A stretch of 64,000 bases of DNA, from contig QCPZ01000002.1 in NCBI GenBank assembly GCA_003212345.1, forward strand, positions 124,001 through 188,000, written 5' to 3'. This document shows positions 8,093 to 17,693 of this stretch, piece after piece (position 1 is the first letter of the stretch; each line of letters opens with the position of its first letter). Source of the DNA: SAR116 cluster bacterium AG-447-A06. Lineage in GTDB: Bacteria; Pseudomonadota; Alphaproteobacteria; Puniceispirillales; Puniceispirillaceae. The translations under genes were made by a program, and so were the position numbers. The notes beneath the pieces are model-generated. The model did not search any database. It worked only from the letters and a program-made list of their open reading frames with translations, and was not told the origin of the DNA.

Positions 8093-10225
8093 CTATGTCC
8101 TTGGCGCAATACGGATCAATGCGTCGAGCATTAGAACACCCTCTTTACAAATTAGCACTGGATTGATTTCCGCTTCAGAAATTCGTTCATTATTTCCAAG
8201 TTGGGATAGCGCTTCTATCACTTTAGCAAGGGCTTCCAAATCCCCTTTTGGCAGCCCCCGATAACCTCGAAGGTATGCAAACCCCCTAACCTCAGCAATC
8301 ATTTGGCGAGCTGTCTCAGCGTTAACAGGTGCAGGTCGATGGCAAACATCTCTGTAAATTTCAGCAAGGACGCCACCAGCGCCAACTGTAATGATCGGTC
8401 CAACAAGATTGTCATATCGAAGCCCAATCAATGCCTCACCAAGGCCAGAAGCCATTTCTTGCAGCAACACACCATCAATGCGAACCTTAGGCGCAAGACT
8501 TTTGACTCTCTTTTTCATTTTGGTTACTACACGTGCAAGTGTCACAGAGTCAGAAATCTCCAGCGTTATTGCTCCATATTCAGATTTGTGCGGAAGGTCT
8601 TGCGACACAAGCTTGGCAACGAGCGGATAGCTTAGCCCATGGTCATTATATGTTTGCGGCTTTTCATCACGCAGTGGGATAAAAAGTTGCTTTGGCCCCA
8701 TAATTCCAAGTTTGGTAAAAACAGCATTGCTGGCAACTTCGTTTAACATGCCACCATCATCAACCTGCCCTACCGTAATTTGGTGATTGAGAGTGTAATT
8801 GATAGCCGCTTCATCGTACTCGCCTTCAAGTGTTTTATCTGCTGGGCCGCCATTAGCCATAAACAATAAAGAAATACTATCCGCACAGCTCTCAACACTG
8901 GAGAAACAAGGAATGTTTGCTGCCTCCAACATCTTCATCGAATCCTGAGCGACGGGCAAAGGAAACGCTACAATCGGTGCACATCCAGGATTTTCATCTA
9001 CCGCGTCAATAATTGGCTTTACAGCCAATTCTGGGTTGAATTGCGCTGACGATCCGATAGCAACAACAATCAATCCGGAAGCTGGGTCATTGATTAATTG
9101 AACGATAGCTTTTTTCATCACATCATATTGAGCACCTGCTAGGGTCACATCGACAAGCTTACCACTGCCATGCGGAATGTTATTCTTTTGAAAAAAGGAT
9201 TTGGAACTTTTACTTAATTCAGCTACCTCGACTCCCCGTACACATAATTGATCCACCACCATAGCACCACCACCACCTGTTGTAGTGACCACGGTTGCGC
9301 GGTGCGGACGCTGGCCAAGCTGAACCCTTTTATTCAGCAATGCCGGCGCCTCCAACAAAGCATCAAACTGACTAACTTCAGCAATATTATTATAAGCCAG
9401 AAAGGCGCTAATAGCATCTGCTTCACCCGTCATTGCACCTGTGTGCGAAACTGCTAGCGCTTGTCCCTCCAACGATTTGCCAAGCATATAGGCAACAACT
9501 GGTTTACCCAACCTTCTTGCAGCGGCTGAGAACTCAGCAAATTTTCTGGGGTTACGAATGGTCTCCAGAAATAGAACGAATCCATCAATTTTTCGATCGT
9601 CAACTAATGTTAAACCAACCGATCCAACACAAGACTGAGCTTCATTGCCGAGTGATATCAACTTTGAAAACCCGATATTGCGTGCCTGACCACGCGAAAT
9701 CAAAGTGCCAATTAAACTTCCGCTATGTGACAGAACCGCCAACCGCCCAAACCGGTGTGCCTCAGCCTTGAAAGCCGCGTTGGTTGTGCACATAAACCCA
9801 TTTTCTACGTTCACCACGCCCATCGAGTTTGGGCCAATAAGCGTCACGTCCGCGGACTTTGCTTTAGCGACCAATCTTGCTTGAAGCACCATTCCTTCAT
9901 CACCCACCTCAGCAAAACCATCTGCAAGAATGGAGACAACCTTGACACCTGCGGCAATACAATCATCAAGGGCAGCTTCAACCAGCCTTGTGCTCAACAA
10001 AATATACGCATGATCCACTTTGTCAGGAATCGTGGAAACTGAGGAGAAGGCAGGGTGACCAAGCACTTGATCATGGCGAGGATTTACAAGATATAGCTTT
10101 CCTCCAAATTTATGCTGCCTACAGAATTGCAACGGACGTGCCGACAATTTTTTTGGGTCATTAGACACGCCAATTAGAGCAACCACTTTTGGCTCAAATA
10201 TTAATTTTCTGAGATCACTCATCAT
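8093..10225 (-). CDS. acyl-CoA synthetase (ADP-forming) / acetate--CoA ligase family protein
   Basis: A protein of about 710 residues with the full ADP-forming acyl-CoA synthetase order: an N-terminal CoA-binding Rossmann domain (from LIFEPKVVALIGVS), ligase-CoA domains with the phosphohistidine segment AVSHTGAMTG, and a C-terminal ATP-grasp domain (LVAKLVSQDLPHKSE). It interconverts acyl-CoA and free acid with ATP formation or use. The start chosen is ATG at 10225, overlapping the acyl-CoA dehydrogenase stop by 11 bases; the next codon is also ATG. It is the last gene of a four-gene acyl-CoA operon. Confidence 0.9.
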   Translation of the reverse strand: MMSDLRKLIFEPKVVALIGVSNDPKKLSARPLQFCRQHKFGGKLYLVNPRHDQVLGHPAFSSVSTIPDKVDHAYILLSTRLVEAALDDCIAAGVKVVSILADGFAEVGDEGMVLQARLVAKAKSADVTLIGPNSMGVVNVENGFMCTTNAAFKAEAHRFGRLAVLSHSGSLIGTLISRGQARNIGFSKLISLGNEAQSCVGSVGLTLVDDRKIDGFVLFLETIRNPRKFAEFSAAARRLGKPVVAYMLGKSLEGQALAVSHTGAMTGEADAISAFLAYNNIAEVSQFDALLEAPALLNKRVQLGQRPHRATVVTTTGGGGAMVVDQLCVRGVEVAELSKSSKSFFQKNNIPHGSGKLVDVTLAGAQYDVMKKAIVQLINDPASGLIVVAIGSSAQFNPELAVKPIIDAVDENPGCAPIVAFPLPVAQDSMKMLEAANIPCFSSVESCADSISLLFMANGGPADKTLEGEYDEAAINYTLNHQITVGQVDDGGMLNEVASNAVFTKLGIMGPKQLFIPLRDEKPQTYNDHGLSYPLVAKLVSQDLPHKSEYGAITLEISDSVTLARVVTKMKKRVKSLAPKVRIDGVLLQEMASGLGEALIGLRYDNLVGPIITVGAGGVLAEIYRDVCHRPAPVNAETARQMIAEVRGFAYLRGYRGLPKGDLEALAKVIEALSQLGNNERISEAEINPVLICKEGVLMLDALIRIAPRT

Positions 10226-11393
10226 GACTTTTCTGTGACGCAGGTTCTGGTGCCCGTTGCGAGAAGCGACGCTCAAAAATCCCCTCAGCAATCCGATTTT
10301 TCAGAATTTCAATCGACCCACCTGCAATCATCCAACCACGAGTGCGGCGTACACAATATTGGACGATGTTATCATCACTGAATCCTAATGCACCCATTAC
10401 TTGCAACGCCTCATTAGCGGCAAAAAAACCAGCTTCGTTACAGGCCAATTTGGCTAAAGCCGAGTCTTGGGCTGATGGCAGGTTGCGATCTGCTTTGGTT
10501 ACCGCACGTAAAAGCAATAATTGCGCAGCCTCCAGACGCACTTCCATTTCGGCAAACTTCCATTGCAATCCCTGAAATTCACAAATATCACGGCCAAACT
10601 GTTGACGGGTTTTAGCGTGTTCACAGGCTTCTGAAAAAGCCTTTCGTCCAACTGCGACTGCACGTGCCGCATTACCCAGCCTTTCAATATTAAATCCTGA
10701 AATTTGCTTTTTGAACCCACCAGCGCCCAGCAAAATATTCGATTCTGGAATGCGACAATTATCAAAATAAAGCGGTGACCAAAACTCCCCATTCATATAA
10801 CGATAAGATGGTCCAATTTCAAAACCGGGTGTGCCTTTTTCAATTATTGCAGAACCTATGCCATCGATCCCCGGACCAAATCGGAGATAAATCAGAAATA
10901 CCTCAGCTTCTGCACTGTTTGTCCCAAACACCTTGCTACCATTAATCAAAAAATCGTCACCATCAGGCGTCGCTGATGTTTTGAGGTCAGTAACAGATGA
11001 GCCGGCATCCGGTTCAGACATTCCCACCGACATAACGCCTTCACCTGCTAACAATTTTGGTAAAAACTTTTTTAGCTGTGGTTCATTTGCGTACTCAGCA
11101 AAAGTCCGGATGGCACCAAAGTTTCCTGCCTGAACAACATCGGCACTACGTGGACAAAATTCAGCGACAGCCTGAATAGCCAGAATTGCGTCTGTCAGAC
11201 TTCCTCCAATTCCTCCTTTTACCTTAGGTATCGTAATGCCAAGTAGGCCCATTTCTCCAAATTTTTTAGCAACGCCCCAAGGGTAGCCATCACTGTTGGC
11301 TCGCGCGACTGCATCATCAGCTAGCTCATTTGCAGCAAATTTTCTGACCGACTCATAAAAAATATTTTGATCTTGGCTGAGTTCGAAATCCAT
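10215..11393 (-). CDS. acyl-CoA dehydrogenase family protein
   Basis: A 392-residue flavoprotein of normal ACAD length. It shows the FAD/substrate signature GMSEPDAGSS near residue 123 and the C-terminal region with RRTRGWMIAGGSIEILKN. At the place where many ACADs read YEGT with the catalytic Glu, this one reads IAGGS, so the base is probably elsewhere, as in several bacterial ACAD subfamilies. It introduces a double bond into an acyl-CoA in the cytoplasm. Its ATG directly follows the CoA-transferase stop (TAAATG), showing tight coupling. Confidence 0.9.
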   Translation of the reverse strand: MDFELSQDQNIFYESVRKFAANELADDAVARANSDGYPWGVAKKFGEMGLLGITIPKVKGGIGGSLTDAILAIQAVAEFCPRSADVVQAGNFGAIRTFAEYANEPQLKKFLPKLLAGEGVMSVGMSEPDAGSSVTDLKTSATPDGDDFLINGSKVFGTNSAEAEVFLIYLRFGPGIDGIGSAIIEKGTPGFEIGPSYRYMNGEFWSPLYFDNCRIPESNILLGAGGFKKQISGFNIERLGNAARAVAVGRKAFSEACEHAKTRQQFGRDICEFQGLQWKFAEMEVRLEAAQLLLLRAVTKADRNLPSAQDSALAKLACNEAGFFAANEALQVMGALGFSDDNIVQYCVRRTRGWMIAGGSIEILKNRIAEGIFERRFSQRAPEPASQKSHDE

Positions 11394-12599
11394 TTAAATT
11401 TCCTCGTCACCGTTTAAGACTAATGCACCACTTGATGTGAGCTGGTCTATTTCATCTAATGTAAATCCGGCACTAATTAAAGCTGGTTTTCCACCTTGGC
11501 CAAGGCGCGGTGGAGACATTGATTTTGCATCACTTGCAGATGCAGGCGGCAGTCCAGCAATATGAGCAGCTGGCAAAGCTCCAAAATCATCAATTTCTAC
11601 CCAGCCAATTGCCTCAGTCTCTCGAACTTGCGGTGCATGGAATAAGTCATTGTAGTCTTGAACTGGCGCATTGAGTATATCAGCATCCGACAGTACTGAT
11701 GTCCAAAATGCTGTTGTTTTTTTATAAATATATGGCACGACCATTGAATTAATTTTATCAGCGTTTAATAGACGGTTTTCTGCAGTATTGAATCTTTCAT
11801 CATTCAGCCAATTACCGGTACCTAAGATATGACATAAAGCGATAAAATGAGGAGTTCGGCGTGCGTTGATGCTGATATAGCCGTCGGCTGTTGCAAAGGT
11901 TCCCACAGGTGCTCCTACTGGCTGAACAGCAGAGCCCTCAAATTTTTCAGCAACAAGCCGAGACTCCTGAAATGCCATAGCACTGTCGAGCAAACTGGTC
12001 TGAATATGGCTACCCCGACCGGTTGTTACACGGCGGTACAATGCAGCAAATACGGCCTGGCTTAAATACAGACCAGTTGAATAATCAATGGCAAGCATGT
12101 TAATCCTGCGCGGCATTCCACTCTTATCACGATTAATATTCATGAGTCCCGTATAGCCCTGCATAACAGTATCGGTTGCCGGCATATTACTATTTGGGCC
12201 TGTTTGCCCAAAGCCGGTAACAGACGCATATACGACCCGCGGATTTACAGCTGCCACTGCGGCGTAATCTACTCCTAATCTCTTTGTTACTGATGGTCGG
12301 TAATTCTCAATAATTACATCTGCATTCGAGGCCAGTTTAAAAGCAGCAGCGCGACCGTCAGGAGTTTTCATATCGAGGGCTAGGCTTTTTTTCCCTCTGT
12401 TGAGCACAATAAATTCAGAAGAAAAATCACCCTTGCGCAGCCCAAGGCCGCGGCACCAATCTCCGTTTACCGGTGGCTCAACCTTAATCACGTCAGCACC
12501 ATTACGGCCAAGCAACAGCCCGCAATAAGGTGCAGCAACCCCTTGAGCAAATTCAATCACACGCAAACCAACGAATGCATCAGCTATTGGCATAGTCAT
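11394..12599 (-). CDS. CaiB/BaiF family III CoA-transferase
   Basis: A family III CoA-transferase of about 401 residues. The N-terminal segment VIEFAQGVAAPYCGLLLGRNGADV is the usual CaiB opening. The segment VTGFGQTGP is followed by PATDTVMQGYTG, whose Asp is the expected acyl-carrying catalytic residue. It moves CoA from one acyl-CoA to a free acid, supplying substrate for the neighbouring dehydrogenase and hydratase. The start chosen is ATG at 12599, one base after the enoyl-CoA hydratase stop; an upstream in-frame start at 12620 would overlap that gene. Confidence 0.9.
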   Translation of the reverse strand: MTMPIADAFVGLRVIEFAQGVAAPYCGLLLGRNGADVIKVEPPVNGDWCRGLGLRKGDFSSEFIVLNRGKKSLALDMKTPDGRAAAFKLASNADVIIENYRPSVTKRLGVDYAAVAAVNPRVVYASVTGFGQTGPNSNMPATDTVMQGYTGLMNINRDKSGMPRRINMLAIDYSTGLYLSQAVFAALYRRVTTGRGSHIQTSLLDSAMAFQESRLVAEKFEGSAVQPVGAPVGTFATADGYISINARRTPHFIALCHILGTGNWLNDERFNTAENRLLNADKINSMVVPYIYKKTTAFWTSVLSDADILNAPVQDYNDLFHAPQVRETEAIGWVEIDDFGALPAAHIAGLPPASASDAKSMSPPRLGQGGKPALISAGFTLDEIDQLTSSGALVLNGDEEI

Positions 12600-12600
12600 G

Positions 12601-13395
12601 CTAACGGCTAGACTTATCAAGGAAAGCTGTTACCGCGTCATGATGCTCGTCACTCGCATAACAAATTGATTGAGCCTCCGAACCGAGAGCAAATACCGTC
12701 TCAAGCGAAAGATCAACAGACCTATTCATAATTGATTTTGATAAAGCGATAGCACTCGTTGGACCAAAACAGAGGCTTTGCGCCCATTTGATTGCATCTG
12801 TTACCAACCGCCTATCATCGACAATCCGGTCAGCTAGGCCTATTGCCTTAGCCTCATCAGACTCCACCGTCCGGGCACTAAAGATCAATTCTTTTGCACA
12901 AGCAATACCCACCCGCCGGGGCAAAAAATAGAGCCCACCACCATCGGGGATCAGCCCTCGTTTGAGATATGCCATCGAAAAACTTGCTGAAGAACCCGCC
13001 ATAACAAAATCACAAGCAAAAGCAAGGTCGCATCCAAGACCAGAAGCCGCCCCGTTAACCGCTGCAATTACTGGTTTATCCATATGATGGACCGTCGCAA
13101 TTAGTCGATGAGTTTGCTTCTGTCTCCTCCAGCCGTTAAAACCAACCTTGCCGCGTGGTGCCTTTAAGCGGTCCCGCATACCCCCAATGTCGCCGCCAGC
13201 ACAGAACACCGTGCCTGCTCCAGTAATTACAACAGCTTTAACTGTGTCTTCGATGTTAAGCTCAAGGAGCATATCAATTATTGCATTACGCATTTCGTCA
13301 TTTATGGCATTTCGTTTTTCTGGGCGGTTTAATGTCACAATCGCGATTCCATTTTTTTGCGAAACATCAATGAGGGATTTGGTTTTCATCGGCAC
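12601..13395 (-). CDS. enoyl-CoA hydratase/isomerase family protein
   Basis: A 264-residue crotonase-fold protein, first gene of the four-gene minus-strand acyl-CoA operon. It has the oxyanion-hole segments AVVITGAGTVFCAGGDIG (near residue 60) and NGAASGLGCDLAFACDF (near residue 118). It hydrates or isomerises enoyl-CoA thioesters. GTG at 13395 and ATG at 13389 share the same AAGG site; GTG has the shorter spacing and either is possible. The promoter should lie in 13396-13605, shared with the divergent MmgE/PrpD gene. Confidence 0.9.
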   Translation of the reverse strand: MPMKTKSLIDVSQKNGIAIVTLNRPEKRNAINDEMRNAIIDMLLELNIEDTVKAVVITGAGTVFCAGGDIGGMRDRLKAPRGKVGFNGWRRQKQTHRLIATVHHMDKPVIAAVNGAASGLGCDLAFACDFVMAGSSASFSMAYLKRGLIPDGGGLYFLPRRVGIACAKELIFSARTVESDEAKAIGLADRIVDDRRLVTDAIKWAQSLCFGPTSAIALSKSIMNRSVDLSLETVFALGSEAQSICYASDEHHDAVTAFLDKSSR

Positions 13396-13605
13396 GTTAC
13401 CTTCATGGTTAGAAAATGAAACTTGTATCTTCGGCGTCTGAAAAATCAGACAACAACAAATACCACTTCGGATATGTATGGTAAGCTATATAACCTATAC
13501 TGTCATTGTTCAGGTTCATTTATGTAGGGCCGTTTTGTCCTTGCCACCGTATCGTTCTGTTGAGAGAATATTGCATGACTTGGAAACAATTTCTATTTGG
13601 CTTGT

Positions 13606-14967
13606 ATGACTGTTATTGAAAAAATTGCAGAATATATTGTTGCTGAGTCGGAAAAACGCCAGCCAACACAAGTCATCCACCATGCAAAGCGCGCCTTCAT
13701 CGATTGGTTTGCCGCGATGTACTCAGGCTCTATTCAAGATCCCAACCCACTACTACGCCAAGCATTCATAGATGAAGATGATACTCAACAAGCCGTTATT
13801 TTTCCATATGGGCAACGTTCGTCAGCTAAGGTCGCAGCCTTTTTGAATGGCGCAAGCGCTCACACATCAGAATTTGATGATATTTTTCGCGACGGAGGGT
13901 TACATCCAGGTTGCGCGACTATCGCCGCAGCGCTGGCATTGGGCGAACACCAAAATCAATCAGGAAGTCAGGTCCTCAGTGCTGTTATCGCTGGATATGA
14001 GGTCAGTAGTCGGATCAGTGCAGCGATGGGCCGCGGACATTACCAGTTTTGGCACACCACCGGAACCATCGCAACTTTCGGCGCGGCCGCGGCGGGAGCC
14101 GTACTTCTTCATCTTAATCATCAACAAACAGCTCATGCTTTGGCAACATCAGCAACACTCGCAGCAGGGCTTCAACAAGCCTTTCGTTCTAATGGCATGA
14201 GTAAACCTTTACACTCCGCCCATGCCGCAGAAACTGGCGTCATGGCGGCAATGGCGGCTAGCAAAGGAGTTACTGGCGCGTTGGATGTCCTTGAGGGGTC
14301 TGCTGGCATGGGGGCGGCTATGAGCGATAGCGCAGACTGGGGTAAGGCAACAGAAGGCCTTGGTGACATTTATAATATTAAAAAAATAACCTTTAAAAAT
14401 CACGGATGCTGTGGGCACACCTTTGCGGCAATTGATGGACTCCTTGCCATTATGAGTGCTAATCAAATTAAACCAGCTGAAATTGCGAGGATTGATATTT
14501 CCACCTATGGTCCTGCGATCTCAATAACCGATAGGGAAAACCCCAAAACATCGCAAGAATGCAAATTCTCAATGCAATATGTTGTTGCCCACGCAGCCCA
14601 TTATGGCAGCGTCCGGGTTAATGCTTTTGATGACACACGTATGAGAGACCCGAAAATTAGGACAATGCTAAAGAACATAAATCTGACAATCGATCCCGAA
14701 ATTGACACGCAATTTCCATCCCGAAGAGCAGCACATATTTGCATCACAACAAAATCAGGACAGATTATCAAACACTACCAGCACACACGAAAGGGAGACC
14801 CCGATTTACCTTTGTCAGATGGCGAGCTAAACCAAAAATTCACCGAACTAACAGCGCCAGTGCTTGGAGAAAAAAAAACAAGAGAGCTGCTCAAAAATTT
14901 ATGGCAATTAGATGAGATAAATCTCTCAGATTGTCTTTCACCTGCCACAAAATCTGACCGCAAATAA
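13606..14967 (+). CDS. MmgE/PrpD family protein
   Basis: A protein of about 453 residues of the 2-methylcitrate dehydratase-like (MmgE/PrpD) family. Visible are the conserved early segment RAFIDWFAAM, NGASAHTSEFDD near residue 88, GYEVSSRI, and the C-terminal CGHTFAAIDGL segment. Members act on hydroxy-polycarboxylic acids (dehydration or isomerisation), but many lie outside the methylcitrate cycle, and no prpB/prpC is in the window. The ATG at 13606 is preferred over a TTG at 13597; neither has a clear ribosome site. It is divergent from the acyl-CoA operon. Confidence 0.88.
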   Translation: MTVIEKIAEYIVAESEKRQPTQVIHHAKRAFIDWFAAMYSGSIQDPNPLLRQAFIDEDDTQQAVIFPYGQRSSAKVAAFLNGASAHTSEFDDIFRDGGLHPGCATIAAALALGEHQNQSGSQVLSAVIAGYEVSSRISAAMGRGHYQFWHTTGTIATFGAAAAGAVLLHLNHQQTAHALATSATLAAGLQQAFRSNGMSKPLHSAHAAETGVMAAMAASKGVTGALDVLEGSAGMGAAMSDSADWGKATEGLGDIYNIKKITFKNHGCCGHTFAAIDGLLAIMSANQIKPAEIARIDISTYGPAISITDRENPKTSQECKFSMQYVVAHAAHYGSVRVNAFDDTRMRDPKIRTMLKNINLTIDPEIDTQFPSRRAAHICITTKSGQIIKHYQHTRKGDPDLPLSDGELNQKFTELTAPVLGEKKTRELLKNLWQLDEINLSDCLSPATKSDRK

Positions 14968-15200
14968 TTCCATTTACCAAAATAGAATGAACTTACTGAC
15001 AAACACTAAACCTTGCAAAAAAACTGCTCAGATTTTTTAAATATCAAGAATTTTAAATCCCAAAAAATGGCTTTTTACAAATCTAGTAAAGCAGTCCCAT
15101 AGAGAGAATCACGGCACTAAGTTTGGTAGTCTCGATCAAGGACATGGCTTAGACCGAAAGCATATTTAGCTCATAGATCAATAGTTGCCGCCACTCCCCC

Positions 15201-15755
15201 CTAAAAATGATTAGAAGGATCAAATTCAATTATTTCGCAATTTTTGGGTTTAATTCCAGTTAATGCGCGAATGAAATTACCGTGGGAAACAATAGCCGTT
15301 GAGTGAATATTTTCGTGCTTAAGATGGCTGGCAAAATTATTTACCCTTTCCATAAAGACTTCCTCAGGCTCAACAGAGATACCACGTTGGTCTTTTTCAC
15401 CGACATACCACCAGCACTCATCTAGATGATCAAAATCAAAATGGGGGAAAATTTTAGAAAGTTTACTCGGCGCACTCCCTACATCGCAGCTGTTGCAGAG
15501 TTGTTCCCGCACATCCGCGCTAATGTGAAATGGTAACCTATCTCCAAAAATCAACTGGGCAGTTTGCAATGTCCTCGTGAAGGGCGAAACAATGACGGTC
15601 TTAATATCAAATTTTTCAACTTTGCTTCGAGCCTGTTGAGCCTGAAATTCCCCAAGTTTAGTAATAGGTGCATCGAATATCATCGGATCTGGCTTGAGGA
15701 GGTCGTGAGCGGCATTAAAAGCTGATTGAGCGTGTCGAATAAGGCAAATTGTCAT
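15201..15755 (-). CDS. histidine phosphatase family protein
   Basis: A 184-residue histidine phosphatase (phosphoglycerate-mutase fold). The phosphohistidine motif is RHAQS at residues 7-11, rather than the usual RHGE. The second catalytic His is in VSHGN, and a conserved Arg is in SPFTRTLQTA. It is divergent from phnD with about 80 bases between starts, so it may share control with the importer. It probably removes phosphate from a small ester; the RHAQ variant also occurs in SixA-like phosphohistidine phosphatases. Confidence 0.85.
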   Translation of the reverse strand: MTICLIRHAQSAFNAAHDLLKPDPMIFDAPITKLGEFQAQQARSKVEKFDIKTVIVSPFTRTLQTAQLIFGDRLPFHISADVREQLCNSCDVGSAPSKLSKIFPHFDFDHLDECWWYVGEKDQRGISVEPEEVFMERVNNFASHLKHENIHSTAIVSHGNFIRALTGIKPKNCEIIEFDPSNHF

Positions 15756-15760
15756 TTTGG

Positions 15761-15774
15761 ATCTTTCAAAAGAT
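15761..15774. promoter_or_regulatory. 14-base inverted repeat between histidine phosphatase and phnD
   Basis: ATCTTT and AAAGAT are perfect 6-base arms around a 2-base centre in the short divergent spacer, about 20 bases upstream of a TGCTATAGT extended -10-like element (15787-15794) facing phnD. It could be an operator for both genes. No Pho-box repeats are recognisable here. The evidence is only the symmetry and the position. Confidence 0.25.
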
Positions 15775-15834
15775 ATTGCGTTAGATGCTATAGTGTGTAC
15801 CCTCTAATTCACAAAAAATCCAATGGAGGAAAGT

Positions 15835-16806
15835 ATGCAGAATTTTAGTAAAGGATTGCTTGCGGCTTTTGGCGCTTTGATGCTGCTGGCAACACCATCT
15901 CTAGTGCACGCGCAAGAGGACTGCCACCGTGGTACGTTAGATGTTGCATATTGCGACAGGAACCTTGACCAATTGGCAGATCTACCATTAGACCCGAAAG
16001 ACTGGGTTGACCCATCAACTATTATTTTTACCTATACTCCGGTTGAAGACCCAGCCGTATACGCAAATATCTGGCAAGGCTTTGTCGACCACATGGCCAA
16101 AACAACTGGCCGTAAAGTTGCCTTTTTCCCTGTGCAGTCCAACGCTGCTCAGCTTGAGGCTATGCGGTCTGGCCGCCTTCACGTCGCTGGTTTTAACACT
16201 GGGTCCAACCCTATCGCTGTAAGCTGCGCAGGCTTCGTACCCTTTGGCATGATGGCATACAAAGACGGTAAATTTGGTTATGAAATGGAAATCATTGTCC
16301 CTGCAGACTCCGACATGAAATCCCCTGATCAAATCAAAGGTCGGACCATGGCCTTTACCTCGCCAACTTCTAATTCAGGCTTCAAGGCGCCATCTGCAAT
16401 CTTAAAGGGAGAGTTTGGCCTGGTAGCTGAAAAAGACTTCACTCCAACCTTTTCAGGTAAACATGACAACTCTATTCTCGGTGTTTACAACGGCGATTAT
16501 GAAGTTGCCGCAATTGCGAATTCGGTGATGCAAAGAATGGAGCGCCGTGGTGTAATTAAACCTGGAAAGATTCGCACGATATACAAGTCTCAGACCTTTC
16601 CAACAACCGGTTATGGTCACGCCCACAACTTACATCCAGAGCTGGTTGCTAAGATTAAGACAGCGTTTTGGACATATAAATGGGATGAAACTTTCAAAAA
16701 AGAATTTAAGAAAGCAGATATCTTCGTTGGCATAGAGCACAAGTACGATTGGGCGGTCATCCGCGGGATCGACAAAGCCAATGGGGTAAGCTACGACTGC
16801 AAATAG
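15835..16806 (+). CDS. phnD: phosphonate/phosphite-type ABC transporter substrate-binding protein
   Basis: A periplasmic binding protein of about 323 residues with a signal peptide: MQNFSK, a hydrophobic stretch, and a likely cut after VHA. The mature part has the PhnD-family segments (VEDPAVYANIW, GFNTGSNP, SPTSNSGFKAPSAIL) that bind the phosphonate/phosphite head group. The start is ATG at 15835, eight bases after GGAGG; the in-frame ATG at 15823 contains that site and is unlikely. It leads phnD-phnC-phnE-phnE-HAD-HAD. The actual ligand is uncertain because no C-P bond cleaving enzyme is nearby. Confidence 0.92.
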   Translation: MQNFSKGLLAAFGALMLLATPSLVHAQEDCHRGTLDVAYCDRNLDQLADLPLDPKDWVDPSTIIFTYTPVEDPAVYANIWQGFVDHMAKTTGRKVAFFPVQSNAAQLEAMRSGRLHVAGFNTGSNPIAVSCAGFVPFGMMAYKDGKFGYEMEIIVPADSDMKSPDQIKGRTMAFTSPTSNSGFKAPSAILKGEFGLVAEKDFTPTFSGKHDNSILGVYNGDYEVAAIANSVMQRMERRGVIKPGKIRTIYKSQTFPTTGYGHAHNLHPELVAKIKTAFWTYKWDETFKKEFKKADIFVGIEHKYDWAVIRGIDKANGVSYDCK

Positions 16807-16821
16807 CGGTAATATATCTTT

Positions 16822-16858
16822 GGGCGCGCCATATTTAGGCGCGTCCAATCCTTTTTTT
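16822..16858 (+). terminator. hairpin with T-tract between phnD and phnC
   Basis: GGGCGCGCC (16822-16830) and GGCGCGTCC (16838-16846) form a 9-pair stem with one G-U pair and a 7-base loop, followed by a run of seven Ts. This is a textbook intrinsic terminator. Since phnC follows at once in the same direction without another obvious promoter, it probably acts as a partial terminator or 3' stabiliser, raising the ratio of binding protein to membrane components. Confidence 0.8.
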
Positions 16859-16889
16859 CTCTATTTACTTTATTTAAAGGAAACTATTC

Positions 16890-17693
16890 ATGCTGCGGCT
16901 TGAAAACCTCTCCAAACGTTACAAGACTGGCGACTTGGCATTGAATAATGTGACGCTAGAAATTCCTGATGGACAATTGGTTGCCCTAATTGGACCATCG
17001 GGCGCCGGAAAATCTACTCTGATACGCTGTGTTAATCGCTTAGTCGATGCCACGACAGGCACAATTCATCTCGGCGATCGGGAAATTACAGGCTTGTCTA
17101 ACAAGGAACTGAGACGAGCACGCCGACGTATGGGTATGATTTTTCAAGAATACGCTCTGGTTGAACGCCTGACCTTAATGGAAAATGTCCTATCAGGCCG
17201 TTTGGGATATGTGAATTTTTGGCAAAGTCTGTTTCGAAAATATCCCAAAGAAAATGTTCGTGAAGCCTACCGCTTATTGGACCGCGTGGACCTGATGCAC
17301 ATGGTTGACAAGCGCGCTGATGAATTATCTGGTGGTCAGCGACAACGTGTTGGTATCTGCCGCGCATTAATCCAGGATCCCGAACTGCTGCTGGTGGACG
17401 AGCCAACAGCAAGCCTTGACCCGAAGACATCGCGTCAGATTATGCGCTTAATAAGAGAACTCTGCGAAGAACGTAAATTGGCTGCAATTATTAATATTCA
17501 TGATGTAGCTTTGGCGCAGATGTTCTCGGAACGCGTGGTTGGACTAAAACTAGGAGAAATTGTCTATGACGGTGCGCCAGAAGGTTTGACACCAGAAGTT
17601 TTGACCGAAATTTACGGCGAGGAAGACTGGGAAAAGACCATTGAAAAGGTAGACGACGAGGATGACATGCCGAATGATGGAGAAATGGCATGA
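16890..17693 (+). CDS. phnC: phosphonate-type ABC transporter ATP-binding protein
   Basis: A 267-residue ABC ATPase. It has Walker [10 protein letters not shown] (35-43), signature LSGGQ (146-150), Walker B LLLVDEP (about 166-172) and the switch His in NIHD. PhnC-type features include [18 protein letters not shown] and the [25 protein letters not shown] segment. It powers import by the two PhnE permeases. The C-terminus is unusually acidic (KVDDEDDM). The stop overlaps the next ATG by 4 bases. Confidence 0.93.
   Translation: MLRLENLSKRYKTGDLALNNVTLEIPDGQLVALIGPSGAGKSTLIRCVNRLVDATTGTIHLGDREITGLSNKELRRARRRMGMIFQEYALVERLTLMENVLSGRLGYVNFWQSLFRKYPKENVREAYRLLDRVDLMHMVDKRADELSGGQRQRVGICRALIQDPELLLVDEPTASLDPKTSRQIMRLIRELCEERKLAAIINIHDVALAQMFSERVVGLKLGEIVYDGAPEGLTPEVLTEIYGEEDWEKTIEKVDDEDDMPNDGEMA

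Noticed and set aside
15775-15834. Pho-box search upstream of phnD.
   Set aside because: No tandem CTGTCAT-like repeats could be found, so PHO control is not claimed.
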